Shown piece by piece: positions 52,788-62,265 of a DNA stretch of 64,000 nt. Below the pieces are notes generated by a model, which saw only the letters and a program-made list of their open reading frames with translations, was not told the origin of the DNA and did not search any database. The stretch is from assembly GCA_011319805.1 (NCBI GenBank), contig SJRY01000143.1:372001-436000 (forward strand), given 5' to 3'. The translations under genes and the position numbers were made by a program. Numbering within the stretch: position 1 is the first letter of the stretch; each line of letters begins with the position of its first letter. Source of the stretch: Macrocybe gigantea. Lineage: Eukaryota; Basidiomycota; Agaricomycetes; Agaricales; Callistosporiaceae.

Positions 52788-55700
52788 TTAGAAGTGGTCT
52801 AGAGCTTGCTGCGCATTCCCCAGCTCCTTCTCTTTGATCCATGTGTTCTCTTCGTGTCCGTATCCTTTCCATTTGACCAGGAATAGTGTCCCCTTCCCTT
52901 GTTTCTTCCTTTTTAGGATCTCTTCTATCTCGTACTCTTCTTCATCATTTACGATTTCAGGGGGTGGTGGTGATGGTCGCTCTTGTATCTTGAAACGGGG
53001 TCCTTTGTAAGGCGTGAGCAGTGTTTCATTGAACACGGGGTGTATCAGCTGCCATGATGCTGGGAGTTCCAGGCGATATGCCGAGGCTCCTTTCTTTTCA
53101 ACCACCTTGAACGGTCCGTATCGGAGTGCCGATAACTTCTTTGATGGTCGATTGACTGTGATATTGGTGGCTTCTAGCCATACTCTATCTCCTTTCTTGT
53201 ATTCCGGGCAGGTTTTCGTCTCGCGTCGTAATTGTCTTTGGCTCGTGTTTGTGCATATTGCAGCGCGGCATTTGCTTCCTTTCGTATTTGGCTCATTCTT
53301 TTGACGAAGTCTTTTGCTGCGGGGTTATTCCCTTCTGTCGTCTGCGGCTCTCCCTTCCAGGGGTGCATTCCATAGTTGAGGTAGAATGGTGTCTCCTTCG
53401 TTCCCTGGTGTGCTTTGTCATTGTATTGGTACTCTGCAATTGCTATCCATTCTGCCCAATCGTCCTGTAGGTTGTTTGTGAAGCTTCTGAGGAAGGCTTC
53501 CGTTTCTTGGTGGGATCGCTCCGCCTGTCCATCTGTCTGTGGGTGATAGGCCGTTGATAGGTTTTGCTTTGTTCCGAGTAATTTTAGAAGTGCTGTCATG
53601 AATCGTGCTGCGAACTGGGGTCCTCGATCACTGATGATCTTTCGTGGATTCCATGAAGCCGCCACACGTTGTCTCGGTATAGTCGTGCGAGACCTTCTGC
53701 TGTGAGTTCGGTCTTTGTGGGAACTAGGTGGATCATCTTGGTCAGGCGGTCTGTGACTGCGGCGATGGCATTAAAGCCATTCGAGCTGGGTAGCGGTCCT
53801 ATGAGATCTACTCCGATATCTTCCCATGGTTGTTGTGGGACTTCGTGCGGGTGCAGGGGTGCGTGTTTCTTTTGTCGGATGATTTTGTTTCGCTGACATG
53901 TTTCGCATCCATTGACATACTTCTTGATGTCTGTCAGCATTGATGGCCACCAATAGGTGCGGCTTATGAGCTCGTGCATGCGGTATTGCCCTGGGTGTCC
54001 TCCGATGGGTGTGTCGTGGTGTTCAAACATGATGTTTTCCTTCAGTTTGTTGTCTGGAGGAACATAGATTTTCCCTCCTACATATACGATGTGGTCGTCT
54101 TCTGTGAACCAGTGTGGTTTTTCCTTCAGTCCTGTTGTTACGATCGTTTCCCTTCGTGCGCATTGTCGAATTTGTTCTATCCTTGAGGATTCGATCATCG
54201 TGATTCCTCTTGTTTGTATTGTTTCGTTATTTTCTGCTTCTTCTTTCTGTGGGTGTTCGTCCTCGAACATCATAAATTCGAAGTCTCGTTCATTATTCTC
54301 TTCCAGATGTCGAATGAATGCTGCTTCTTTGATCATTTGTATGTCGTCCTTCTCTGCTAGGTTTTCTTCATATCCTGCCATTCGTGACAGGACATCCGCT
54401 TTTCCATTCGCCTTTCCTGGTACGTGTCGTAGTTCGTAGTCGTATTCCTGTAATTTCAGGTACCAGCCAATCTGTCTCGAATTGAGTCGCTGCGGCTTCG
54501 GAAGTATGATAGGTTCTTGTGATCCGTCAATATTTCGAACTTCTCTCGAGCTTCGAGGAGGTATTGTCTCCATGTCTTTAGTGCGACCATTATCGCAAGA
54601 AGTTCCTTGTCGTAGATTTCGTAGTTTTGCTCTGCTGGGGTCATGCATCTCGAAATGAATGCAATCGGATGCCATAGTCCTTTCTGCTGTTGTGATAGTA
54701 CCGCTCCAATGGCATATCCTGAGGCGTCCGTTTCGACTCGGAATTTTCCTTCTGTCTGTGGTAGTGCTAGAATGGGTGCTGAGGTTATATGTTGGATCAG
54801 TTCTTTGAAAGCGCCTTGTTGCTTGTCTGTCCACTGGAATGTTTTGTTTCCAGTCAACTCCGTCAGGGGTTTAGCGACCTTTGCATATCCCTTGATGAAT
54901 CGTCGGTAAAAGTTCGTGAATCCCAAGAACTTTTGTAGTTCTTTCTTCGTCTTTGGGGTTGGCCAGGATTGTACGGCTGTGATCTTTTCTGGTTCCATTT
55001 CTACCTTCCCTTCTCCTACGATGTATCCTAGTACTGGGACTTTCGATGATTCCCAGACGCATTTCGGTCCTTTGATGAATAGGTCGTTCTTGTTCAGTAT
55101 TTCCATGACTTCTATGGTGTTCTTTTGGAGTTCCTCTCGTGTTCGTCCGATGATTATAATGTCATCCATATAGATTATGCACACTCTTCTTCGTATTTGG
55201 TCTTGGAAGAGGCTCGCCATCATTCGGCTAAAAGTGCCTGGTGCGTTGCACTGCCCAAAATACATGACTGTCGGTTCGAAGAGTCCTCTTGCTGTTAGGA
55301 AGGCTGCCTTCCATTCGTCCCCTTTCCGGATGCGCACGTTATTGTACCCCCAGATAATATCGATCTTGCTAAAGTACTTTGCTCCTTGTAGTACGTCGAG
55401 GAGCTCGCTGATGCGTGGTAGTGGAAACTTGTCCTTGACCGTATATTTGTTTATTTCCCGGTAGTCTTGGATGAGTCGCTTGCTTCCATCCTTCTTATTG
55501 CGAAAGAAGCAGGGTGCTGCGTAAGGTGATTTCGATGGGCGTATTTTTCCTGTTCGTAATCCTTCTTCGACGAAGGCATCTAGTTCCTCTAGCTCTTTCT
55601 GTGTCATCGGGTAGACCTTGCTCGGTATCGTTTTGGGTGCATCCTTCGTTAAGTTTATTTCATGGTCCCATTCTTTGTGGTCTGGTAAGCGATCAAAGTT

Positions 55701-56279
55701 CTTCTCCTTGAAGAGGTGTTTGAATCTGATCAGATATGGGGGTATCTGGGTTCCTGTCTTGTCGCTGGCTGTGGTTTTCGCTGGTTCAGCCACCTTCTGT
55801 ATCTTGATCGTCTGGTGGTTTATTTTGCACGTTTTGGGGCATCTGTCGAAGACAATTTCTCCTGTCCTCCATTTGATTGTTGGGTTGTGGTAGACAAGCC
55901 AGTCATGTCCTAGTAGCATGTCGGTTTTTCCGATATCGAGTACGATGGCTTCCATATGCTCCTTGTGTCCTTTAATGTCGATGTGGACCTCCGCTACTCG
56001 GTCTGCTGTTTTCTGACGATTGGGTGATCCGTCTGCATTTATGATGGGAATCTTCTTGATTCGTCGTGTCTTCAGTCCTGTTTTTGCTACTATCGCGGTG
56101 TTGATGCAGGTCCTATCCGCTCCGCTATCGACTTCTGGTGTTATCGTTGATTCCTTTTCGTGTTCGTATCCTCGCTGGTACTGCGAGCTCTTTCCTCTTT
56201 GGTGGTTTGTCCCCTTGGATGGTTTTTCTTGGTGCTTCAGATCGCTTGGGGAATGGTGTATTTCAGAGTATGGGATGAT
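52788..56279 (-). pseudogene. pol: Gypsy-1 pol: protease, RT, RNase H, integrase, chromodomain
   Basis: The frame opens at 56279, in a different frame from gag. Order: protease (PEVDSGADRTCINT near 56130), RT (MEAIVLDIGKTDMLLGHDWL linker; SKIDIIWGYNNVRI; IIYMDDIIIIG, Asp264-Asp265 counted from the Met at 55955), RNase H (VETDASGYAIGAVLSQ, YDKELLAIMVALK, LTDHKNLSYF), integrase zinc site (HDTPIGGHPGQ...CETCQRNK) and catalytic motif (DLIGPLP, SDRGPQF, HPQTDGQAERSHQ), then the chromodomain (YEIEEILKRKKQGKG, FLVKWKGYGHEENTW). Three one-base losses, near 54500, 53646 and 53206, each in a short run of identical bases, split it. With nearly identical LTRs these could be sequencing errors. Confidence 0.93.
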
Positions 56280-56337
56280 CTACATCCGGTATCGAAGCGA
56301 GTCTGTTTCAGTTGTATGGGTCGCGATTTAGCACCTC

Positions 56338-57480
56338 CTAGTCGGACCCTTCGGCAAAACCCTCTTTGTCAGAGCTTTCTTCATCCTTGTCTTCTTCGTC
56401 CTCTCCTTCTTCTTCTTTCACTTCTCTGACCCGGGATTTTCCTTTCTTCTTCTTCTTGCAGTTTCGTGCATAGTGTCCCTTTAAGCCACAGTTGAAACAT
56501 GTGACATTTGCTGCTCCTTTTCGTGGTTCCGGGCAGTTTCGTGAGATGTGTCCTGGTTTATTGCAGTTGAAGCAGTTGTTGCTTCGTACTTTGTCGACTT
56601 CCATGGCCTGTCCTGCTCCTCGGCTTGGATTTCCGGCCTTGCGCTGATTGCTTGTGAATTCTCCTCTCATCACATTTCTGTGTTCATCGATGTTTCGTCC
56701 AATCGCTCGAACTGTCTTGATATATTCATCTCCATCTGTTGGAAGTGTGGAGATTGAGTGTACGGCTTCTGCTGTCCTTCGGTTTAAGCTCTTCTCGAGT
56801 AGGAAACGAGGGGCTGTTCCTGTCATTCCTGCTTTCCCTGCGAGGTCTACGAATTCATCCAGAAATTCGTCGATGGGTCGGTTTCCCTGTCTGATGTTGA
56901 ATAGTTTGCTTCCTGCTTGTGATGGCGACATGACATTGCTGAATCGTGTCTCTATCTCGGTTATGAAGTCGGCCCATGTGCTTTGGTTTGTAGTGGTGTC
57001 GATCTTCTTTGATGCCCAATGGGCTCCGGGTCCGTCGGTCATTCTAGACAGGACCGCTCCAATCTTCTGTGTATCCGTGAGGTCTCCATGTGCGGTTATG
57101 TAGAGTTTCATCTTTCTCCACCAAATATCGAAGGATGTTCGATCTCCTGTAAAGGATTTCGGGTCGGCGATGATTCCCTTGTATTCTGTCGTCATCCTTT
57201 GGGGGTTTTCTTCGTCGTTCTCTTGGTCTTGGTCTTCCTGTTCCTGGATCTGTTGTTCTTGGGTCTGCTGTGCTTGTACTTGGGCTTGCTGTTCTTGGAG
57301 CTGTTTCTGTCTTCGCTCCTCTCTCTGTTCTTTCCAGTAGTCTAGGTCGACTCCTGCGATTCTACAAGCTTGTTCAAAATCGGCCCACTCTGCGGCGGTT
57401 GGTCCGGTTGTCTTTGGTAGTCCTTTTCGCTCCCTCCACCGATAGTATTCGTCCCAGTCGCTGTTGCTTACTTTCGCCAC
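56338..57480 (-). CDS. gag: Gypsy-1 Gag, 380-codon frame
   Basis: The frame reads from a GTG codon at 57480; the first ATG is at 57195 (residue 96, MTTEYKGIIADPKSFTGDR), which aligns with the usual start of this capsid family. Residues 51-95 are a Gln/Glu-rich linker. The capsid core (FDIWWRKMKLYITAHGDL, MTDGPGAHWASKKI, LFNIRQGNRPIDEFLDEFVDLAGKAG) is followed by two CCHC knuckles at residues 303-316 (CFNCNKPGHISRNC) and 328-341 (CFNCGLKGHYARNC), a Lys run and an acidic tail. Gag forms the particle and packages RNA. The upstream leader ORF is in the same frame, separated by one TAA (57501-57499). Confidence 0.93.
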   Translation of the reverse strand: MAKVSNSDWDEYYRWRERKGLPKTTGPTAAEWADFEQACRIAGVDLDYWKEQREERRQKQLQEQQAQVQAQQTQEQQIQEQEDQDQENDEENPQRMTTEYKGIIADPKSFTGDRTSFDIWWRKMKLYITAHGDLTDTQKIGAVLSRMTDGPGAHWASKKIDTTTNQSTWADFITEIETRFSNVMSPSQAGSKLFNIRQGNRPIDEFLDEFVDLAGKAGMTGTAPRFLLEKSLNRRTAEAVHSISTLPTDGDEYIKTVRAIGRNIDEHRNVMRGEFTSNQRKAGNPSRGAGQAMEVDKVRSNNCFNCNKPGHISRNCPEPRKGAANVTCFNCGLKGHYARNCKKKKKGKSRVREVKEEEGEDEEDKDEESSDKEGFAEGSD

Positions 57481-57498
57481 GGTGGTGCGATTCTCTCC

Positions 57499-58095
57499 TT
57501 ATGCAGTGCTTCGGCGGATTGGTCCTCTGAAGGGATTCGGTGGTTTCGTTCCTGTGTGTCCTTGACTCTGGTGTCGTTCTCGTTGGTTCTGTCGTACGCT
57601 CTGTGCGTCGTGCCCTCTCTGTATCAGTATGTCTTCCTCCTGTGTTCGGCGATTATAGTTCTCGATCTGTTGTCGCCTAAAATCTCGGGCTTGTGTTCGT
57701 TCTTCTCTCGTTTTCTTGCGGATGGGTTCGTCCTCTTCTTCGGCAAGAAGATTCTGGTCTGACCACAGCTCTTCTGGGCTTATCCCGTATTCTCCTTCTA
57801 GGAAGAGTTCTGCAATGAGTTGTGCTGCTCCTTCGCTGAGGATCTCAGCGGGCTCGTCTGTGGTGGTGAAGGCAAACTCTCTCAGAAATGCCTGTTCTTC
57901 GTCGTCGCTACTTGGTGTAGGCGTGCGCTCTCTCTTTCGTTTGTTTGGATTGCTAGTGTCTCTGCGGATGGCGTGGACTGTCTCTGCGAATGGCGTGGAC
58001 TGCAATGTCTGGTCTACTTCTCTGAGCCAAGTGCTCTCGTCGCTCGTGCTAGTGCTCGCTGGGTCGGCGACCGCTTGTCGTCGAATGTTGATCAA
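57499..58095 (-). CDS. Gypsy-1 leader ORF, 198 aa, in frame with gag
   Basis: This intact ORF starts MINIRRQAVADPASTSTSDE, about 67 bp inside the 5' LTR. It is acidic and charged, with NKRKRERTPTPSSDDEEQAF, a helical AAQLIAELFLEGEYGISPEELW stretch, and Arg-rich RKKTREERTQARDFRRQQIE. I recognise no domain. It ends at TAA 57499, and gag continues in the same frame after 18 nt with no nearby ATG. The older gypsy fragment at 24516-25391 keeps the same TAA, so the arrangement is a family trait. It might be an N-terminal Gag extension made by stop read-through, or a separate protein. Confidence 0.7.
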   Translation of the reverse strand: MINIRRQAVADPASTSTSDESTWLREVDQTLQSTPFAETVHAIRRDTSNPNKRKRERTPTPSSDDEEQAFLREFAFTTTDEPAEILSEGAAQLIAELFLEGEYGISPEELWSDQNLLAEEEDEPIRKKTREERTQARDFRRQQIENYNRRTQEEDILIQRGHDAQSVRQNQRERHQSQGHTGTKPPNPFRGPIRRSTA

Positions 58096-58148
58096 GTCTT
58101 TGATAAAGCGTGACGTGGTGTGTGTGTGAGTCTGAGCGAGTCTCGACG

Positions 58149-58159
58149 AGGCTTAATAT
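58149..58159 (-). promoter_or_regulatory. Gypsy-1 primer-binding site, probably self-primed
   Basis: Two bases inside the 5' LTR the minus strand reads ATATTAAGCCT (58159-58149). Its exact complement, AGGCTTAATAT, lies in the 5' LTR at 58247-58237, about 33 nt downstream of a TATA box, where the mRNA should begin. An 11-nt match between mRNA 5' end and PBS is the arrangement known from the fission yeast element Tf1, which primes itself without a tRNA. Confidence 0.7.
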
Positions 58160-58161
58160 CT

Positions 58162-58481
58162 TGTTAGGCTAGACGAATCTCAGAAGGACTCGGGCAGACT
58201 AAGTGCGAGAGTGGTCTTGAGATGATGGCAAAAGGAATATTAAGCCTAGCGTTACTGGTACATCTGGGAGTCCTTATATACACTACAGTACTCGAGCACG
58301 GACCATGGGCTGCGCAATGCTGTGGACTGCGGATGAGTAAGACTGGAAGGAGATGACTCAGGATGACTAGGGAAGTGAGATGACTCGATGGCTGCGCGCT
58401 GCGCAGCATGATGGGGGAGATAAGGGATGTGGGAAAGATAAGATAAGAAAATGAATAGTCCTTTGGGCGGCGTCTGTAACA
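58162..58481 (-). repeat. Gypsy-1 5' LTR
   Basis: This is the 320-bp partner of the LTR at 51968. It contains the promoter region (TATATAAG on the minus strand at 58280-58273) and, downstream, the AGGCTTAATAT word complementary to the primer-binding site. Outer flank is the TSD ACTTG. Confidence 0.95.
58273..58280 (-). promoter_or_regulatory. TATA box of Gypsy-1 LTR
   Basis: TATATAAG on the minus strand in the 5' LTR, with the predicted RNA start 30-33 nt downstream near 58247-58250. The same word occurs in the 3' LTR at 52080-52087. Confidence 0.7.
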
Positions 58482-58955
58482 ACTTGTATTGTCCACTTCC
58501 ATTTGGAAGGGACGTGCCAGAATTCAATCCGGCGCTGCTCACGTCAGCCTCCTTATAGGAATTTGGCTTGCCTGCTTCATGAAAACGAAATGTGGAAGCG
58601 CCAATATATTTCTTGTTCCCAGAATTCTGGAACCAAGTGCTATGCATATCATCGTCAGCCTCCTTTCGAAGGCCGTCGGTGGTATAAAGGGGATGAAGCC
58701 CCAGAGGAACGTTCAGGCTTCGAGCGAACTCGTGAGCCTCGACTTGTATTGCCCACTTCCATTTGGAAGGGACGTGCCAGAATTCAATCCGGCGCTGCTC
58801 ACGTCAGCCTCCTTTCGAAGGCCATCAGTGGTATAGAGGGGACGAAGTCCCAGGGGAACCTCCAGGCTCCAGGCAAACTCGTGAGCCTCGACTTGTATTG
58901 CCCACTTCCATTTGGAAGGGACGTGCCAGAATTCAATCCGGCGCTGCTCGGACTC
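58482..58955 (-). repeat. LINE-T segment in three mosaic tandem copies
   Basis: A LINE-T stretch containing GTGCCAGAATTCAATCCGGC occurs near 58510, 58770 and 58925. Each of the first two copies breaks at GCTGCTC and jumps to ACGTCAGCCTCC, a point about 130 bp away in normal LINE-T order. The repeats are not equal: the 58670-58740 unit carries the variant seen at 51010-51060, and the 58820-58890 unit carries the variant seen at 20330-20370. The copies therefore come from different LINE-T source sequences. Confidence 0.8.
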
Positions 58956-61753
58956 AGAGAGCCAAGCTTCCAGTGATGCACAAAGTGCAATAGAATGCGA
59001 CTGCACAGAGTGGGGGTTGCAATCGATGATGCGATTAATCACATTCATCGAATCCAGAAAGCACACGATGGAGTCAACTCCATCTTGTGCGATAGCCTTT
59101 TGGATTGCGATTCGCAACCCAATGAGCTCAGCATTGTCGCTCGTTGATTTACCAACTGGCTGACGAATCTCAGAGATCAGCCTGCCCTCGTGATAAACAC
59201 GCGAAGCTGACACAGACTGCTTAAGTGGCACTTCTGCTTTCGCAGGCACGGAGCCATCACTACTCACATAAGAGCAATCATGCTGGATCGAACACCGGAA
59301 AGTGTTTGATCTAGCGATGTGCGGTAAGCCTTGACCGAGTCCTCGTCTCAGCCCAGTAACTTATGGATCTCAAAGCAACTGCCGAACTCATCGACAAGCC
59401 GCCTGCCCGGGTTATTTGCATCAGCAAAATAATCCGTGGTTAGAAAGAGTGGCGGTTTCAGATCCACCAAATCCTTGAGTGGGGACTTAAGCATAGCATG
59501 CTGTCTGTCTGACAAAGAAGCGAGATTTCTCACTTTAGATGGGTCACCCCCAACTGAGGCGGGCGTACTAATAGATCTGAGGGCATGTCTCAGATTGGAG
59601 TTAGCTAAGCGGGCAGACGAGCCGACTTTCAGCCTTTTAATGAACCCGCTGATAGGTTCGACGCAGGCCATTGTCTCAGCTGCACCCTCAGGAGTGGTGC
59701 GAAACTGTCCATTAATCCAAATGCATGCTTTGCGCTGCATTTGGCGTAGTTGTTTCAACAGTGCGACATTACGCATGCCATTGAAGTTCCACAATAAACA
59801 GCCGTACGTTGCGATGGGATGCGCGCACGACAAGTAGAGAATGCGTTTCTGTTGAGGGGATAAGCCCCGAACAGAATTGCCCAACATTTGGAAGGCCCTG
59901 GCAGTAGTCAAGGCCTTCGTAGCGTAGAATCGAACATGCTCCTTGAAAGAGAGGCGCGCGTCCAAAAAGAAACCAAGGTATCGCCAGACATCCTTGGGTC
60001 GAAGCGGGGTGTTGCCCGTGAATGGAACAAAACCCAAGTCAATAGACGGACGAGGGTCCATACTATTGCGCGAAAAGTGCTGTAATTCAGTCTTGTTGTG
60101 TTCTACAACAAGACCAAAGTCGGTGAAGAGGTTATGCACAGAGGCATAAGCCCTCTGCAGTTTCGGAACATTGTCCGATGTGGATTTGGACTGAGCAATG
60201 ATCAGTCCGTCATCGACGAATGACATGATTACTGGCATATCACCAGCTTTGTGATAAAGTTTCAGTACCGGCGCCAAGTAAAGCACTGACAATACTGGGG
60301 AGAGTGCAGAGCCTTGACCAACTCCCACGTCGGCATCGAACTCTGGAGAAATGGCACTACGCCAGGCATAGGAAGTTTTGCGCCCAACGAGATATGATTC
60401 AAAGAACTTTGACACCTGTCGTGCAAAGCCTCTGTGTTGAAGAATCTTCACCAACATACAATGGTTGAGTGAAGGAAAATACTGAGTGACATCGAAAGCG
60501 ATGACACTTGTTTTGAATCCCTTAGACCACCCCTGACGGATAATATGGGTAAGGAAGACCCCAGCATCCTCAGTTGAGTTCTGACGGATGCCGCCGAACT
60601 GCTTTGGATCGAAGACAGCAAATTTGGTCGCTTCGTACTGCATACGTCGCGCTAGCATCTTCTCGACGAGCTTGCCAAGGGTATTCAAAAGCACAATCGG
60701 ACGAAAGGCTTTCGGGGTATCGTATGCAGGTTTGCCAGGTTTCGGAATGATAACCGACAAACTCTGCTTGAAGTAAGAGGGCCAGTGCCCAAATCTAGAC
60801 ACGCATTTGCAATGTTCAAGACAAATGCAGCTATGTGAGGAAATTTCACCAGCTGTTTGATGTGGCTCCAAGACAGATGGTCTGGTCCTGGTGCCGACGT
60901 ATTGCTACAGGGCTCTAAGGACTCTCGGAGCTCGGTAGCAGAGAATGGGACCCAGTCTCGTACTGGATGCGCTTCAAGATTGTTGAGGCGATCCAAATTA
61001 ACTGTGCGATCAGACGCAGCATTATAAGACTTATCAAGCACATTCCAAAGCGCTTCGATAGAATTACAAGGCTGTCCCTGGAACGAGATAGCTTCGTAAT
61101 CAGGTAGGGGTCTCTGCTTTGTCCATGCAGCTAGATCCCATGGACGACGAGACTTTTCTGCAACCTCCCTGATCCGTTGATCAAAGAAGGCACGCTTAGC
61201 ATCTTTGACAGCTCGCCGCCAGATGCGATGATCTCTTTCAGACCGGATTTGTCTGAAAGTATCAAGAGTCTCAGAGCAGTGTTGGTTCCACCAATCCTTG
61301 CTCCGTTTTGAAAGCTTGCATTCCTTAGAATGGAGATTCCAAGCTCGATCAATGGCCTTTGATAGTGTCGACAAGACGCTCTCGAGGTCGTTATTAGTCT
61401 CGATAGGGACAGTGTCCATTCCGAGAAGATCACCGGCAATATCGGATATAAACTCCGGCATGCTGTGCTTACTTAACGTTCATCGCTGGACAGATAGGTC
61501 CAGCAGAGGAACATCCAAAACAAGTGACAATGGGACATGGTCCGATGTCAGCTTGAGCGCATCAATCATGCGAGGATGGCAATCCCCACTATCAATGGGG
61601 ATGAACATCAAGTCAATAACCGAGGGCCGAAGCTCGGGGTTATGTGAAATGAATGTCAGCCCAGGGTTGCTAGGTTCCGACCATTCCAGACCGAGATCAA
61701 GAGCTGCATTACACAGCATCTCCCCTCGAGACCGCTGCATGTGGAAAGAGAAG
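58956..61753 (-). pseudogene. LINE-T ORF2 (insertion 3): endonuclease end to RNase H
   Basis: The minus strand starts with 13 nt of the LINE-T 5' end (61753-61741) joined to the endonuclease at LQRSRGEMLCNAALDLGLEWS. The frame 61461-60685 covers the linker and RT start; a G run one base short near 60790 shifts to 60871-59348, which holds the RT (FDVTQYFPSLNH, GVGQGSALSPVLSVLY, FVDDGLIIAQS, RYLGFFLDARLS). RNase H follows in 59267-58713 (SSDGSVPAKAEV, AELIGLRIAIQKA, FLDSMNVINRI), after a stop and shift near 59295-59350. The start of the endonuclease with the Glu site is absent. Confidence 0.88.
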
Positions 61754-61774
61754 TGAGCTTGACAAGTTGCAGAC

Positions 61775-61846
61775 TTGTTAACCAAACCACTTACTGTACC
61801 AAAGGTGGAATTCTGTAGACAGAAAATGGGACTTGTAGGTACATAG
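61775..61846 (+). CDS. gag-pol: Copia-1 last codons, fourth block
   Basis: After the TSD the RNase H C-terminus continues as LLTKPLTVPKVEFCRQKMGL and stops at TAG 61844-61846. ADxLTKPL is the usual ending of copia Pol. It links the 46024 break to the 3' LTR and shows the blocks are one element. Confidence 0.88.
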   Translation: MLTKPLTVPKVEFCRQKMGLVGT

Positions 61847-61855
61847 TTTAGACAG

Positions 61856-61872
61856 TTCAGGTCAGGGGGAGG
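61856..61872 (+). promoter_or_regulatory. Copia-1 polypurine tract
   Basis: AGGTCAGGGGGAGG directly precedes the LTR start TGTTAG at 61873. A purine run at this place primes second-strand DNA in LTR elements. Confidence 0.75.
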
Positions 61873-62265
61873 TGTTAGAAATGCCCCTCCTGTCCGGACT
61901 TGTGCATAGGACAGGACCCAGGCTATGTGCCTAGCAATGCACACAGCCTATAGCTGTGTGCGCAGCCTGTGGCTGCGTCTGCAGCAATGCACAGCACAAG
62001 CTGTGCATGCAGTAATGCGCAGTAAATGGCTGTGTCCGCAGCAGTGCACAGCCTACAGCTGTGCCCGCAGCAATGCGCAGCCTATGGCTGTGCACACAGC
62101 CTTCTACACGTATATATAGGTAGCACAGAGCGCCTTGAAGTCCCCAGTGTTCTCACTCAGGACTTTTAGGCAAGTACTTGTACATAACTCAATTACCAGT
62201 GTTCTCACTCAGGACTTCTAGGTTCTAAGGCTCGTCCAGAGTGTTCCCTGTGCCTAGTTTTAACA
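61873..62265 (+). repeat. Copia-1 3' LTR
   Basis: The 393-bp LTR starts TGTTAGAAATG and ends GTTTTAACA. It matches the solo LTR at 9738-10112 in reverse. It has a TATA-like TATATATAGG (62111-62120), a CTCACTCAGGACTT block present twice near 62150 and 62205, and tandem GC-rich units between about 61925 and 62105. The right flank is old LINE-T starting GACTGGACTTATATC; the left TSD is lost with the 5' LTR. Confidence 0.93.

Larger units (their letters stand above)
51968..58481 (-). mobile_element. Gypsy-1, young Ty3/gypsy chromovirus
   Basis: This 6.5-kb element has two 320-bp LTRs (51968-52287 and 58162-58481) and a perfect 5-bp TSD, ACTTG (51963-51967 and 58482-58486). By eye the LTRs differ at two positions (A/G in CTAGCRTTACT and in GGAARGAGATG), so insertion is recent. 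On the minus strand the order is leader ORF, Gag, protease, RT, RNase H, integrase with chromodomain, and an extra ORF before the 3' LTR. RT preceding integrase defines gypsy; the chromodomain places it with chromoviruses, which in this family can guide insertion to heterochromatin. Confidence 0.96.
46025..61761 (-). mobile_element. LINE-T insertion 3 in Copia-1, carrying chimera and Gypsy-1
   Basis: This minus-strand LINE-T has poly(A) at 46025-46051 and its 5' end near 61753. The 13-bp duplication ACAAGTTGCAGAC is perfect (46012-46024 and 61762-61774). LINE segments are 46052-46652, 51704-51967 and 58487-61753; a SINE-A::LINE-T chimera (46653-51703) and Gypsy-1 (51968-58481) occupy the gaps. 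Its 5' end is odd: the first 13 nt of the LINE-T 5' UTR (61753-61741) are joined directly to the endonuclease. Confidence 0.93.
28551..62265 (+). mobile_element. Copia-1, one Ty1/copia element split into four blocks
   Basis: Blocks in order are 28551-30913, 35232-35720, 44576-46024 and 61775-62265; the intervals are three LINE-T insertions whose TSDs allow the blocks to be put back in order unambiguously. Together they hold a leader, Gag, protease, integrase, RT, RNase H, a polypurine tract and the 3' LTR, about 4.5 kb. The 5' LTR is missing: a SINE-A head abuts the leader at 28550. The integrase-before-RT order defines the copia superfamily. Confidence 0.92.

Noticed and set aside
52388..58129. 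Many plus-strand frames across Gypsy-1.
   Set aside because: They lie antisense to the recognisable gag and pol domains and are shadows of their codon pattern.
61925..62105. Short repeated units in the Copia-1 LTR as a CRISPR-like array.
   Set aside because: Units are irregular, without unique spacers, lie inside an LTR present in two places, and the DNA is eukaryotic.
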